In this document: positions 22,204-31,300 of the stretch, piece by piece
How the letters are laid out: every line of letters starts with the position of its first letter
Position numbering within the stretch: the first letter of the stretch is position 1
Source of the DNA: Nocardioides lacusdianchii
GTDB taxonomy: Bacteria > Actinomycetota > Actinomycetes > Propionibacteriales > Nocardioidaceae
DNA: 64,000 nt
Direction of reading: 5' to 3'
Assembly (NCBI RefSeq): GCF_020102855.1
Contig: NZ_JADHZD010000004.1
Location: 1 to 64,000, forward strand
Position numbers and translations under genes: made by a program
The notes under the pieces: model-generated
Told to the model about the DNA's origin: nothing
The model's database searches: none
The model's input: only the letters and a program-made list of their open reading frames with translations

Positions 22204-22247
22204 GCCGGAGGCTGCCGAGCGCTGGGCCGCCCTGAGACACTGGGGGC

Positions 22248-23972
22248 ATGACCCTCGCCAAGGCCCTCGACGCCGACCAACGCGCTGACGCCCTCGAGCA
22301 CCTCGCCGCAGGTGAGCTCGACGTCCTCGTGGTCGGCGGCGGCATCGTCGGGGTCGGCGCCGCCCTCGACGCGGTCACCCGCGGCCTCAAGGTCGGCCTG
22401 GTCGAGCAGCGCGACCTCGCCTCCGGCACGTCCTCGCGCTCGTCCAAGCTGGTTCACGGCGGCCTGCGCTACCTCGAGATGTTCGACTTCGCGCTGGTCA
22501 AGGAGGCGCTGGAGGAGCGCGGCCTGCTGCTGACGCGGCTCGCGCCCCACCTCGTGCGCCCGGTGCCGTTCCTCTACCCGCTCGAGCACGCGTGGGAGCG
22601 GCCCTACGTCGGTGCCGGTGTGGCGCTCTACGACGGCATGGCGATGACCGGCAAGTACGACATGGGCGTGCCCAAGCACAAGCACGTCTTCCGCAAGCAG
22701 CTGGCCCGCATGGCCCCCGACATCAGGACCGACAAGCTGCACGGCGCGATCCGCTACTACGACTGCCAGGTCGACGACGCCCGGCTGGTGATGATGATCG
22801 CCCGCACCGCCGCCAACAACGGCGCCCACGTCGCGACGCGCACCAAGGTCACCGGCTTCCTGCGCGAGGGCGACCGCGTCGTCGGCGTGCAGGCCCGCGA
22901 CCTCGAGGGCCAGCGCGACCTCGAGATCCGGGCCAAGGTGGTCATCAACGCGGCCGGCGTGTGGACCGACGAGGTCCAGGAGCTCATCGGTGGCAAGGCC
23001 CAGCTCGACGTCGACGCCAGCAAGGGCATCCACCTCGTCGTGCCGAAGGACCGGATCCGCTCGGAGTGCGGCTTCATCACCAAGACCGAGAAGTCGGTGC
23101 TCTTCGTCATCCCGTGGGACGACTTCTGGATCATCGGCACCACCGACACCGCCTGGGACTTCGACCTCGCCCACCCGGCGGCGAGCAAGACCGACATCGA
23201 CTACCTCCTCGGCCACGTCAACCGGCTGCTCAAGGACCCGCTCGACCACCGGGACGTGATCGGCGTCTGGGCGGGGCTGCGGCCGCTGCTCAAGCCGATG
23301 CGCAAGGAGGGCGAGATGGGGGAGACCACCAAGCTCTCCCGCGAGCACACGGTCGCCAGCCCCGTGCCGGGCCTCGTGCTGGTCGCCGGCGGCAAGCTGA
23401 CGACGTACCGCGTCATGGCGCGCGACGCGGTCGACCACGCGCTGGAGCACGCCTCCAGCAGCTCGGGTCCGACGCCGGCCTCGATCACCGACCGGGTGCC
23501 GCTGATGGGTGCATGGGGCTTCGAGGCCCGCACCAACCAGCGCGTGGCGCTGAGCCGGGCGTCCGGCCTCGAGATCGGCGTGATCGACCACCTGCTGGGT
23601 CGCTACGGCGGCCTCGTCGACGAGGTCCTCGCCCTCATCCACCAGCGTCCCGAGCTCGGCGAGCCCCTCCCCGGAGCCGAGCACTACCTGCGCGCCGAGG
23701 TGCTCTACGCCGCCACGCACGAGGGGGCGCGCCACCTCGACGACGTGCTCGCCCGCCGGACGCGGGTCTCGATCGAGACCTTCGACCGCGGCATCCACGC
23801 CGCCCGCCCGGCCGCGGAGCTGATGGGCGAGGCGCTGGGCTGGGACGCAGCCCAGGTCGATGACGAGGTGGACCACTACCTGCGTCGGGTGGAGGCGGAG
23901 CGGCAGAGCCAGCTCATGTCGACCGACCAGGAGGCCGACGAGGCGCGGGTGAAGGCTCCCGAGATCGTCTGA
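22248..23972 (+). CDS. glpD: Glycerol-3-phosphate dehydrogenase (FAD-dependent, aerobic)
   Basis: 574 residues, the usual length. It oxidises sn-glycerol-3-phosphate to dihydroxyacetone phosphate at the inner face of the membrane and passes electrons to quinone. FAD-binding VVGGGIVGVGAALDA lies at about 27-41, followed by the family signature SGTSSRSSKLVHGGLRYLE (about 63-81) and the second signature GGKLTTYRVMA (about 381-391). A C-terminal helical domain with GRYGGLVDEVL completes it. It fits functionally with three glycerophosphodiester phosphodiesterases in this window that release glycerol-3-phosphate, although none is adjacent. It starts 45 bp after guaB3. Confidence 0.95.
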   Translation: MTLAKALDADQRADALEHLAAGELDVLVVGGGIVGVGAALDAVTRGLKVGLVEQRDLASGTSSRSSKLVHGGLRYLEMFDFALVKEALEERGLLLTRLAPHLVRPVPFLYPLEHAWERPYVGAGVALYDGMAMTGKYDMGVPKHKHVFRKQLARMAPDIRTDKLHGAIRYYDCQVDDARLVMMIARTAANNGAHVATRTKVTGFLREGDRVVGVQARDLEGQRDLEIRAKVVINAAGVWTDEVQELIGGKAQLDVDASKGIHLVVPKDRIRSECGFITKTEKSVLFVIPWDDFWIIGTTDTAWDFDLAHPAASKTDIDYLLGHVNRLLKDPLDHRDVIGVWAGLRPLLKPMRKEGEMGETTKLSREHTVASPVPGLVLVAGGKLTTYRVMARDAVDHALEHASSSSGPTPASITDRVPLMGAWGFEARTNQRVALSRASGLEIGVIDHLLGRYGGLVDEVLALIHQRPELGEPLPGAEHYLRAEVLYAATHEGARHLDDVLARRTRVSIETFDRGIHAARPAAELMGEALGWDAAQVDDEVDHYLRRVEAERQSQLMSTDQEADEARVKAPEIV

Positions 23973-24062
23973 CGGCGCCGGGGCGGGGTTGGACAAATCA
24001 CCCCGAAGTGTCAAATGCTGGGACGAAGTGACTGATCGGTAGCAAGCGCGCGGGGGTCGACC

Positions 24063-24068
24063 TACGCT
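24063..24068 (+). promoter_or_regulatory. -10 hexamer TACGCT
   Basis: TACGCT ends 6 nt before ATG 24075. Upstream, the 102-bp gap holds TTGGACAAATCA and AGTGTCAAAT, which may be part of an operator, but the symmetry is weak. Confidence 0.5.
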
Positions 24069-24074
24069 GCTGGG

Positions 24075-25691
24075 ATGAGTGACCAGAGCCCCGTCTCAGG
24101 CCCGATCACCGACGGCCCCGCGGACCCCGAGCACGACAGCACCGCGGCCTACGCCCTCGACCGCTCGTACGTCGCCTCCCTCACCCGCCGCGTGGTGAGC
24201 AGCTCCGGTCGGACCCACGCCGTCTCCTCGCCGATCGGCGGCGCCCCGCTCGCCCACGTGCCGCAGTCGACCCCCGCCGACGTCGCCGAGGCCTTCGCGC
24301 GGGCGCGTACGGCCCAGGCGGCCTGGGCCGCCACGTCGCTCGACGACCGCGCCGCCGCCCTGCTGCGGCTGCACGACCTCCTGCTCGACCGGCAGGAGGA
24401 GCTGATCGACCTGGTGGTGTGGGAGTCGGGCAAGGCGCGCAAGGACGCCTACCTCGAGGTCGCGCACCTCGCGCTGACCGCGCGCTACTACGCCCGCACC
24501 GCCCACGAGCACCTCGACACCCGTCGGGTCGGCGGGATGTTCCCGGTGCTGACCCGGGCCGAGGTCAACCGCGTGCCCAAGGGCGTCGTCGGCATCATCT
24601 CGCCCTGGAACTACCCTCTCTCGATGGCGCTGTGCGACGGCCTGCCCGCCCTCCTGGCCGGCAACGCCGTGGTGGCGAAGCCCGACGCGCAGACCATGCT
24701 GACCGCGCTGCTGGCCGCCCAGCTGCTCGACGAGGCGGGCTTCCCGTCGGAGCTGTGGCAGGTCGTCGCGGGCCCCGGGCCCGAGATCGGCGGCGCGGTC
24801 GTGGGCGCGGCCGACTACGTCTGCTTCACCGGCTCCACCGCCACCGGGCGGCTCATCGCCCGCCAGTGCGCCGACCGGCTGATCGGGTGCTCGCTCGAGC
24901 TGGGCGGCAAGAACCCGATGCTGGTGCTGCGCGACGCCGACGTGCACCGCGCGGCGGAGGGCGCCGTCCGCGGCGTGTTCGCCAACGCCGGTCAGCTGTG
25001 CGTGTCGACGGAGCGGCTCTTCGTCGCCGACCAGGTCTACGACCGGTTCGTCGACGCCTTCGTCTCACGCACCCGGGCGCTGACGCTCGGCGCGAGCCAC
25101 GACTGGAACGTCGACATGGGCTCGCTGATCTCGCAGACCCAGCTCGACACCGTCACCGCCCACTTCGAGGACGCGGTCGCCAAGGGTGCGACGGTCCTCT
25201 GCGGCGGCACGGCGCGCCCGGACCTCGGGCCGTACGTCTTCGAGCCGACCGTGCTGGAGGGCGTCACCGCCGACATGGAGTGCTTCGCCCGGGAGACCTT
25301 TGGCCCGGTCGTCGCGCTCTACCGCTTCCACAGCGAGGACGAGGCCGTCGCCCGCGCCAACGACGGCACCTACGGCCTCAACGCCTCGATCTACACGCGC
25401 GACGCCGCCCGCGGCCGCGCGCTCGCCCGCCGGATCCGTTGTGGCACGGTCAACGTCAACGAGCCGTACGGCGCGACGTTCGGCTCGCTCGGCGCGCCGA
25501 TGGGCGGCATGCGCGAGTCGGGCATGGGGCGGCGCCAGGGCGCTGAGGGCGTCCTGCGCTACACCGAGGCGCAGTCCGTGGCCACCCAGCGCCTCCTCCC
25601 GATCGCGCCGGTGCTCGGCATGTCGGAGGAGACCAACGCCCGGGTGATGACCCGGGCGCTGCGCGTGCTCAACAAGCTGGGTCGCGCATGA
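24075..25691 (+). CDS. gabD2: Succinate-semialdehyde dehydrogenase (NADP-type aldehyde dehydrogenase)
   Basis: 538 residues. The aldehyde dehydrogenase fold carries the cofactor-binding ISPWNYPLSM, FTGSTATGR, the general base Glu in LELGGKNP (about 273-280) and the nucleophile Cys in ANAGQLC (about 309). Overall it follows actinobacterial GabD2 proteins, which oxidise succinic semialdehyde to succinate in the GABA/2-oxoglutarate route; the precise aldehyde is an inference from family resemblance. Its stop overlaps the ATG of the downstream GMC oxidoreductase (ATGA), so the two are probably co-translated and could share a pathway, such as alcohol to aldehyde to acid oxidation. Confidence 0.88.
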   Translation: MSDQSPVSGPITDGPADPEHDSTAAYALDRSYVASLTRRVVSSSGRTHAVSSPIGGAPLAHVPQSTPADVAEAFARARTAQAAWAATSLDDRAAALLRLHDLLLDRQEELIDLVVWESGKARKDAYLEVAHLALTARYYARTAHEHLDTRRVGGMFPVLTRAEVNRVPKGVVGIISPWNYPLSMALCDGLPALLAGNAVVAKPDAQTMLTALLAAQLLDEAGFPSELWQVVAGPGPEIGGAVVGAADYVCFTGSTATGRLIARQCADRLIGCSLELGGKNPMLVLRDADVHRAAEGAVRGVFANAGQLCVSTERLFVADQVYDRFVDAFVSRTRALTLGASHDWNVDMGSLISQTQLDTVTAHFEDAVAKGATVLCGGTARPDLGPYVFEPTVLEGVTADMECFARETFGPVVALYRFHSEDEAVARANDGTYGLNASIYTRDAARGRALARRIRCGTVNVNEPYGATFGSLGAPMGGMRESGMGRRQGAEGVLRYTEAQSVATQRLLPIAPVLGMSEETNARVMTRALRVLNKLGRA

Positions 25692-27409
25692 GCACCCGAC
25701 CCGAGGCCCAGCACTACGACGTCCTCGTCGTCGGATCCGGCTTCGGCGGCTCTGTCACGGCACTGCGCCTCACCGAGAAGGGCTACCGCGTGGGCGTCCT
25801 GGAGGCCGGCGCGCGCTTCGAGGACGACGACTTCCCCGCGACCTCCTTCGACGCCAAGCGGTTCGTCTTCGCGCCGGCGCTCGGGATGTACGGCATCCAG
25901 CGCATCGACATGGTCAAGGACTGCATGATCCTGGCCGGCGCGGGAGTCGGCGGCGGCTCCCTGGTCTACGCCAACACCCTCTACGAGCCGCTCGACGCCT
26001 TCTACCGCGACCCGTCGTGGGCGCACATCACCGACTGGAAGGGCGAGCTCGCGCCCTACTACGACCAGGCCAAGCGGATGCTCGGCGTCGTCGAGAACCC
26101 GCTCCACACCCCGGCCGACGAGGTGATGAAGCAGGTCGCCGACGACATGGGAGTGGGCCACACCTTCCACCCGACCCCGGTCGGGGTCTTCTTCGGCGGT
26201 CCCGACGCCCGCGGCGGCGAGGAGGTCGCCGACCCCTACTTCGGTGGTGCCGGCCCGGCCCGCAACGCCTGCCTCAACTGCGGCGAGTGCATGACCGGGT
26301 GCCGCCACAACGCCAAGAACACCCTGGTGAAGAACTACCTCCACCTCGCCGAGCAGGCAGGAGCGGTGGTCCACCCGCTGACCACCGTGACGCGCGTACG
26401 CCCCCGCGCCGGCGGCGGCTACGAGGTGAAGGCCCGCTGGACCAAGGCCAAGCTGTCACGGCGTACTGCCACCAAGACGTTCACCGCCGACCAGGTCGTC
26501 TTCTCCGCGGCCGCGCTCGGCACGCAGAAGCTGCTCCACCAGCTCAAGGGCGAGGGCGACCTGCCGCGCATCAGCGACCGGCTGGGCGTGCTCACCCGCA
26601 CCAACTCCGAGGCGATCCTCGGGGCGCTGGCCCCCGACACGTCCGTCGACTACTCCCGCGGCGTCGCGATCACCTCGTCGTGGCACCCCGACGAGGTCAC
26701 CCACATCGAGCCGTGCCGCTACGGCCACGGCTCCAACGCGATGGCGCTCATGCAGACGGTGCTGGCCGACGACACCCCCGGCACCTCGCGGGTGCGCACC
26801 TGGCTCAAGGAGCTGTGGGCGCAGCGGCGCACCGCGCTCGACCTCTACGACTTCAGGCACTGGTCGGAGCGCACGATCGTGGCGCTGGTGATGCAGACGC
26901 TGGACAACTCGATCACCACCAAGGGCGTCAAGGGCCGCCTCGGCTGGCGGATGACCAGCGAGCAGGGCCACGGCCTGCCCAACCCGACCTACATCCCGAT
27001 CGCCTACGAGGCCACCCGCCGCATGGCGGACGTCCTCGGTGGCACCCCGGGCGGCAACGTGGGCGAGGCCTTCAACCGGCCCCTGACCGCGCACTTCATC
27101 GGCGGTTGCACGATCGGCGACTCCCCGGAGACGGGCGTCGTCGACCCGTGGCAGCGCCTCTACGGCCACGAGGGCCTCCACGTGGTGGACGGGTCGGCGG
27201 TCTCGGCCAACCTCGGGGTGAACCCGTCGCTGACGATCACCGCGCAGGCCGAGCGGGCGATGGCCTTCTGGCCCAACAAGGGCGAGGCCGACCCGCGGCC
27301 CGCGCTCGGCTCGACCTACCGTCGGCTCGCGCCGGTGGAGCCGAAGAACCCGGTCGTGCCGGAGGCGGCCCCGGGAGCCCTGCGCCTGCCGATCGTCGGG
27401 GTCAGCTGA
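25688..27409 (+). CDS. GMC-family FAD oxidoreductase, ChoD/cholesterol oxidase-like
   Basis: 573 residues. The N-terminal FAD fold has VVGSGFGGSVTALRL (about 14-28), then AGAGVGGGSLVYAN. The C-terminal GMC domain ends in FIGGCTIGD and VDGSAVSANLGVNPSLTITA. A four-cysteine motif CLNCGECMTGC (about 195-205) lies in the middle. The protein resembles mycobacterial ChoD, whose gene also lies near guaB3. The substrate may be a sterol or another alcohol: ChoD's role in sterol oxidation is itself debated, so I leave the symbol blank. Translational coupling to an aldehyde dehydrogenase suggests sequential oxidation. Confidence 0.85.
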   Translation: MSTRPEAQHYDVLVVGSGFGGSVTALRLTEKGYRVGVLEAGARFEDDDFPATSFDAKRFVFAPALGMYGIQRIDMVKDCMILAGAGVGGGSLVYANTLYEPLDAFYRDPSWAHITDWKGELAPYYDQAKRMLGVVENPLHTPADEVMKQVADDMGVGHTFHPTPVGVFFGGPDARGGEEVADPYFGGAGPARNACLNCGECMTGCRHNAKNTLVKNYLHLAEQAGAVVHPLTTVTRVRPRAGGGYEVKARWTKAKLSRRTATKTFTADQVVFSAAALGTQKLLHQLKGEGDLPRISDRLGVLTRTNSEAILGALAPDTSVDYSRGVAITSSWHPDEVTHIEPCRYGHGSNAMALMQTVLADDTPGTSRVRTWLKELWAQRRTALDLYDFRHWSERTIVALVMQTLDNSITTKGVKGRLGWRMTSEQGHGLPNPTYIPIAYEATRRMADVLGGTPGGNVGEAFNRPLTAHFIGGCTIGDSPETGVVDPWQRLYGHEGLHVVDGSAVSANLGVNPSLTITAQAERAMAFWPNKGEADPRPALGSTYRRLAPVEPKNPVVPEAAPGALRLPIVGVS

Positions 27410-27539
27410 AAACGTCGGCCGCAGGCCGTAACCAGCCCCCCGCGAGGTCGTTGCCCGGGTAAGGGGCCCGGCAGTCATGCTCCCTCCCAAGGGTCGGGCC
27501 TCGGGTCTCGGCGCTGTCCGCAGCAGCTGGGAGCAAGCT

Positions 27540-27578
27540 CCAGGGCCCGGTCACCCTCCCTCCCCGATCGGGCCCTGG
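27540..27578. other. GC-rich hairpin in the 212-bp gap before guaA
   Basis: CCAGGGCCCG (27540-27549) and CGGGCCCTGG (27569-27578) form a perfect 10-bp stem with a 19-nt loop. It lies 32 bp upstream of the guaA -10 hexamer, so it is outside the guaA mRNA if that transcript is leaderless. It may terminate transcription from the GMC gene. The rest of 27410-27609 shows no gene. Confidence 0.5.
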
Positions 27579-27609
27579 GGCGAGGGCCGGGTCGGGGGCG
27601 GGCGATCGA

Positions 27610-27615
27610 TAGACT
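27610..27615 (+). promoter_or_regulatory. -10 hexamer TAGACT of guaA
   Basis: TAGACT ends 6 nt before GTG 27622, leaving no room for an untranslated leader or a riboswitch. Confidence 0.6.
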
Positions 27616-27621
27616 CGCCGC

Positions 27622-29199
27622 GTGACGCAGCCTGCAGAGCACGACCTGGTCCTCGTCGTCGACTTCGGGGCGCAGTACGCCCAGCTCATCGCGCGGCGCG
27701 TGCGCGAGGCGCGGGTCTACTCCGAGATCGTGCCCCACACGATGCCGGTGGCCGACATGTTGGCGCGCAACCCCAAGGCGATCATCCTGTCCGGTGGCCC
27801 GTCCAGCGTGTACGCCGACGGCGCCCCCGGCATCGACACCGCCGTCTTCACGGCAGGCGTGCCGGTCTTCGGCATGTGCTACGGCTTCCAGCTGATGGCC
27901 AAGGGCCTCGGCGGCGAGGTCGCCCACACCGGCGCGCGGGAGTACGGGCGTACGCCGGTCGTGGTCTCCGAGCCCGGCACGCTGCTCGACGGCATCCCCG
28001 CCGAGCACAAGGTGTGGATGTCGCACGGCGACTCGGTCGCCCAGGCGCCCGAGGGCTTCACGGTCCTGGCCTCGACGGAGGACACGCCGGTCGCGGCCTT
28101 CGAGGACGTCGCGCGTGGTCTCGCGGGCGTGCAGTGGCACCCCGAGGTGCTGCACTCCGAGCACGGCCAGAAGGTCCTCGAGCACTTCCTGCACCACATC
28201 GCGGGTGCGCGACAGACCTGGACGATGCTCAACATCGCCGAGGAGCAGATCGAGCGGGTGCGCGAGCAGATCGGCGACACCGGGCTGGCCATCTGCGGCC
28301 TCTCCGGCGGCGTCGACTCCGCCGTGGCCGCCGCGATCGTCCAGCGCGCGATCGGCGACCGCCTCCACTGCGTCTTCGTCGACCACGGGCTCCTCCGCGA
28401 GGGCGAGGCCGAGCAGGTCGAGCGCGACTTCGTCGCCGCGACCGGGGTCAACCTCCATGTCTACGACGCCCGCGAGACCTTCCTGGCCGCGCTGGCCGGC
28501 GTCACCGACCCGGAGGAGAAGCGCAAGGTCATCGGTCGCGAGTTCATCCGTGCCTTCGAGGCCGCCGAGGTCGAGGTGCTCGGCGAGGCGGCCGAGCACG
28601 GCGAGAAGGTCGGCTTCCTCGTGCAGGGCACGCTCTACCCCGACGTAGTCGAGTCCGGTGGCGGTGCCGGCACCTCCAACATCAAGTCCCACCACAACGT
28701 CGGCGGCCTGCCCGAGGACCTCGAGTTCGCGCTCGTCGAGCCGCTGCGCACGCTCTTCAAGGACGAGGTCCGCCTCGTCGGCGAGCAGCTCGGCCTGCCC
28801 GCCGAGATCGTCTGGCGCCAGCCCTTCCCGGGCCCCGGCCTCGGCATCCGCATCATCGGCGAGGTGACCGCCGACCGGCTCGACATCCTGCGCCGCGCCG
28901 ACGCGATCGCGCGCCAGGAGCTCACCCGCGCCGGGCTCGACCGCGACATCTGGCAGATGCCCGTCGTGCTGCTCGCCGACGTCCGCTCGGTCGGTGTCCA
29001 GGGGGACGGCCGCACCTACGGCCACCCCGTCGTGATCCGTCCGGTCACCTCCGAGGACGCCATGACCGCCGACTGGGCCCGTCTGCCCTACGAGGTGATG
29101 GAGCGGATCTCCACGCGCATCACCAACGAGGTGGCCGAGGTCAACCGGGTCACGCTTGACATCACCTCGAAGCCGCCGGGCACGATCGAGTGGGAGTGA
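27622..29199 (+). CDS. guaA: GMP synthase (glutamine-hydrolysing)
   Basis: 525 residues, the normal length. It aminates XMP to GMP using glutamine and ATP in the cytoplasm. The N-terminal class I glutamine amidotransferase has catalytic Cys in GMCYGFQ (about 86) and His/Glu in WHPEV (about 173-177). The ATP pyrophosphatase loop is LSGGVDS (about 227-233). The C-terminal dimerisation domain has [16 protein letters not shown] and ends with the canonical [13 protein letters not shown]. Together with guaB and guaB3, it places most of guanine nucleotide synthesis in one 15-kb stretch. Its 3' end overlaps the remnant of a convergent GNAT gene. Confidence 0.97.
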   Translation: MTQPAEHDLVLVVDFGAQYAQLIARRVREARVYSEIVPHTMPVADMLARNPKAIILSGGPSSVYADGAPGIDTAVFTAGVPVFGMCYGFQLMAKGLGGEVAHTGAREYGRTPVVVSEPGTLLDGIPAEHKVWMSHGDSVAQAPEGFTVLASTEDTPVAAFEDVARGLAGVQWHPEVLHSEHGQKVLEHFLHHIAGARQTWTMLNIAEEQIERVREQIGDTGLAICGLSGGVDSAVAAAIVQRAIGDRLHCVFVDHGLLREGEAEQVERDFVAATGVNLHVYDARETFLAALAGVTDPEEKRKVIGREFIRAFEAAEVEVLGEAAEHGEKVGFLVQGTLYPDVVESGGGAGTSNIKSHHNVGGLPEDLEFALVEPLRTLFKDEVRLVGEQLGLPAEIVWRQPFPGPGLGIRIIGEVTADRLDILRRADAIARQELTRAGLDRDIWQMPVVLLADVRSVGVQGDGRTYGHPVVIRPVTSEDAMTADWARLPYEVMERISTRITNEVAEVNRVTLDITSKPPGTIEWE

Positions 29200-29598
29200 G
29201 GCGGTCCCGCCACGTGCGGGCCGTCACCTCGTAGGTCAGGACTCCCGGGAACGGCTCGTCGATGCACGACAGGCCGACCGCGGCGAGGGTCCGCCTCGAC
29301 CCCGTGTTGGCCGTCGAGGTTCCCGCCCAGACGTGCCCGACACCGCGATCGACGAACGCGTGGTGGAGAAGGGCGTGCGTGCCCTCCGTGGCGAGACCCT
29401 GGCGCCAGGACGCAGGCGAGGAGCCTGAAGCCGAGCTCGCCCGTTCCGGGCTTGTCGGCGGCACGGCCGAGGCCCCACCATCCGACCGTCTCCTCGGCCA
29501 GCGAGCCGATCCAGTAGCCCAAGCCCTCGTCCGGGGAGGAGCGGACGCCGAGCGGGCCTCAACACGAGCCGACGAGCTCGGAGGACAGGCAGGGACAC
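29162..29598 (-). pseudogene. GNAT acetyltransferase gene broken by two frameshifts
   Basis: Three minus-strand frames join into one recognisable GNAT protein. From GTG 29598 the first reads VSLPVLRARRLVLRP; after a one-base shift near 29554-29556 the frame continues as LGVRSSPDEGLGYWIGSLAE ... TGELGFRLL; after an extra base near 29417 it continues as PASWRQGLATEGTHALL to the stop at 29162. The joined product has RQGLATEG as the acetyl-CoA loop and VWAGTSTANTGSRRTLAAVG as the usual C-terminal half. It appears shortened in the N-terminal third as well. Two separate shifts make inactivation more likely than a single sequencing error. The last bases overlap guaA. Confidence 0.65.
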
Positions 29599-29675
29599 CG
29601 CTCGACACTCTCACGGCCTGCGCGAACGCGCCTGTGGCCCCGCCTCCTGGTGGGTGGCGGGGGTGTGGGGCGGGG

Positions 29676-31109
29676 TCATCTTCGAGGTGACGGGATCCGG
29701 GGTGGGCCGGGCTCGGGTGGGTCGAGGGCGGTGGTGCCGGTGCGGTCGCGGCGATAGCGGTGCCCGTGGGGGGTGGTCCACTCGAAGATCCCGGGCGCAG
29801 TCATTGCGTAACGCCAAGCACTGTGGGTCTTGAGCCGGTGGTGGAACCGGCACAGGGCTGCGAGGTTGTCGGTGTGCGTGGGCCCGGGCTGCGGCCGACC
29901 TTCTGCCTCAGCGTCGTGGTCGTACTCGATGACGTGGTCGACGTCGCACCCCCGTGCGGGGCGTGAGCAGAACGGGAACACGCAGGTGCGATCCCTGAAG
30001 ATCACGTGATCGCGGATCCGGTCCGGGATGTCGTAGCCGGGCGCGGACTTGGGCTGGTTGAGGTCGACGACGGGCTTGATCGTGATCTCGGTCCGGGAGT
30101 CGGCGCACCAGGTCATCAGCTGCTCCAGGAGGACGAGTCGCTGGCCTTCCTCGAGCCGCCCCGTCGGACCGAACACGGCGGAGTCGTCGGAGAACCTTGC
30201 GTCGAAGTGGGCGTGAAGCACGACCTCCCGTGCGGCGGGGAGGTCTGGCCTCGATACGCCGGCTCGTTCCTCGCCGGCTACTCGACCGCCATCAGAGTCG
30301 TGGAGGTCGAGCGCGGTCTGAGTACGGGCGAGGTCGCCGAGGGCCTTCGCTCTGCGGACGTCGAGCGCCTCGGTCGACCCGAGGGCCTTCTGCGCGGCAG
30401 CGTTGTGGGCGAGGGCCTGGTGGAGGTCGAGCCCGTCGGCGAGATCGATCTCGGCCTCGAGCCGGATCGTGCCGGCGAAGTGGACGTCCTGGTCGTGGAT
30501 CGTCACGTGGCGCGGGTCGACGTGGAGGTACCCGTCCTCCGGGTCCGCGGCCGGGTCGGCGTCTGCGAGGTCGTAGCGCTTGATGGTCTCGGCCACGAGG
30601 CGGTCGAGCTGTGCGGGCCCGATCTTCCCCGCCACGGCGGCGACCTGGGCGTCCACGAATGCCGCTGCCTCGACCGTCAACGCTGGGGCCGAGTGGATCG
30701 TCACCTCGGCGACCGCCCTCGCCCGCCAAGCCGACACCCGTCCGGCATGGACCTGCGCCCACAGCCGCGGCAGTCGGTGGCGCAGCTCCAGGGCATGACC
30801 GATCAGCTTCTTCGCCGACACCGAGGAGATGCCCAGGACCGTGCCGAGCTCGGCAACGCAGAACTCCGCCACCAGCGGCGTACCCGGTCCGGCGATCGGC
30901 TCCTCGTGCTCACACCCCGCGACCGCAAAGGTCGCTGCAGTGTGGATGGACTCGGGCGGGTGGAGGTCGGCCCAACGGGCGGCGAGGTCGAGCTGGCGGG
31001 CTGCCTCGGTGTTCTCGATGGAGCGGGACGCCTTGATCGAGGCGAGCAGCGCGGTGGGGCCGAGGGCGTCTGCCCCGGCCTCCGGTCCTGCTTCCAGCAA
31101 CTCGATCAT
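29676..31109 (-). CDS. DUF222 / HNH endonuclease protein (13E12-repeat type) with in-frame repeat insertion
   Basis: 477 residues. The N-terminal DUF222 region (about 30-330) includes ARWADLHPPES and ISSVSAKKLIGHALELRHRL. The C-terminal HNH motif (about 375-435) has CVFPFCSRPARGCDVDHV and LAALCRFHHRLKT, with the two Cys pairs and the His residues of a zinc-supported nuclease. This family is abundant in actinobacteria and often linked to mobile DNA, but its biological role is unclear. ATG 31109 is preferred over 31133 because TATCAT ends 7 nt before it. A palindromic repeat (30249-30290) is inserted in frame, adding about 14 residues (GGRVAGEERAGVSR) at about 274-287, between DUF222 and HNH. 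Confidence 0.88.
   Translation of the reverse strand: MIELLEAGPEAGADALGPTALLASIKASRSIENTEAARQLDLAARWADLHPPESIHTAATFAVAGCEHEEPIAGPGTPLVAEFCVAELGTVLGISSVSAKKLIGHALELRHRLPRLWAQVHAGRVSAWRARAVAEVTIHSAPALTVEAAAFVDAQVAAVAGKIGPAQLDRLVAETIKRYDLADADPAADPEDGYLHVDPRHVTIHDQDVHFAGTIRLEAEIDLADGLDLHQALAHNAAAQKALGSTEALDVRRAKALGDLARTQTALDLHDSDGGRVAGEERAGVSRPDLPAAREVVLHAHFDARFSDDSAVFGPTGRLEEGQRLVLLEQLMTWCADSRTEITIKPVVDLNQPKSAPGYDIPDRIRDHVIFRDRTCVFPFCSRPARGCDVDHVIEYDHDAEAEGRPQPGPTHTDNLAALCRFHHRLKTHSAWRYAMTAPGIFEWTTPHGHRYRRDRTGTTALDPPEPGPPRIPSPRR
30249..30290. repeat. Palindromic repeat B, copy 1, inside the DUF222 gene
   Basis: CCTCGATACGCCGGCTCGTT and what follows to 30290 match the intergenic copy at 31143-31188 with only a few differences. 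The core CGCCGGC ... GCCGGC arms are complementary, and the changes in the other copy (CCGC/GCGG) compensate each other, which suggests selection for a stem. Confidence 0.85.
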
Positions 31110-31116
31110 GCGTTCG

Positions 31117-31122
31117 ATGATA
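31117..31122 (-). promoter_or_regulatory. -10 hexamer TATCAT of the DUF222 gene
   Basis: On the minus strand TATCAT ends 7 nt before ATG 31109; this decides between that start and the longer frame to 31133. Confidence 0.6.
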
Positions 31123-31142
31123 GGGAAGACCACCGACAGTGG

Positions 31143-31192
31143 GGCTCGATACGCCCGCTCGTTCCTCGCGGGCTACTCGACCACCGATGGGA
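31143..31192. repeat. Palindromic repeat B, copy 2
   Basis: The intergenic copy begins GGCTCGATACGCCCGCTCGT and ends around CTCGACCACCGATGGGA. A truncated echo of its right end, GCTCGACCACTGATGGG, follows at 31201-31217, so the element is followed by a partial direct repeat. Confidence 0.85.
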
Positions 31193-31222
31193 GCGTGGCT
31201 GCTCGACCACTGATGGGGGCAT

Positions 31223-31259
31223 GGTTTCGAGGCTCGCTGCGCTCGCACCTCAACCAGCG
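31223..31259. repeat. Palindromic repeat A, copy 1
   Basis: GGTTTCGAGGCTCGCTGCGC continuing to CAACCAGCG at 31259: an imperfect palindrome (GGTT...AACC, GAGG...CCTC) that matches 38773-38809 at 36 of 37 positions. With repeat B it fills most of the 191-bp gap 31110-31300. Confidence 0.9.
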
Positions 31260-31288
31260 AAGGGAGGCAGGGCGGGAGCAGGGCTGGC

Positions 31289-31294
31289 TAGGGT
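31289..31294 (+). promoter_or_regulatory. -10 hexamer TAGGGT
   Basis: TAGGGT ends 6 nt before ATG 31301, just downstream of repeat A. Confidence 0.55.
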
Positions 31295-31300
31295 CGGCCC

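Noticed and set aside
27410..27609. Possible riboswitch or 6C-type RNA upstream of guaA
   Set aside because: There are C-runs and a 10-bp stem, but no recognisable riboswitch core, and the -10 hexamer 6 nt before the start places the structure outside the mRNA.
29676..31109. DUF222/HNH protein read as an intein or homing endonuclease insertion
   Set aside because: It is a complete free-standing gene with its own promoter signal and no host gene interrupted.
30241..31260. CRISPR-like array suggested by repeated palindromes
   Set aside because: Only two copies of each repeat, unequal spacing, one copy inside a coding gene, and no cas genes in the window.
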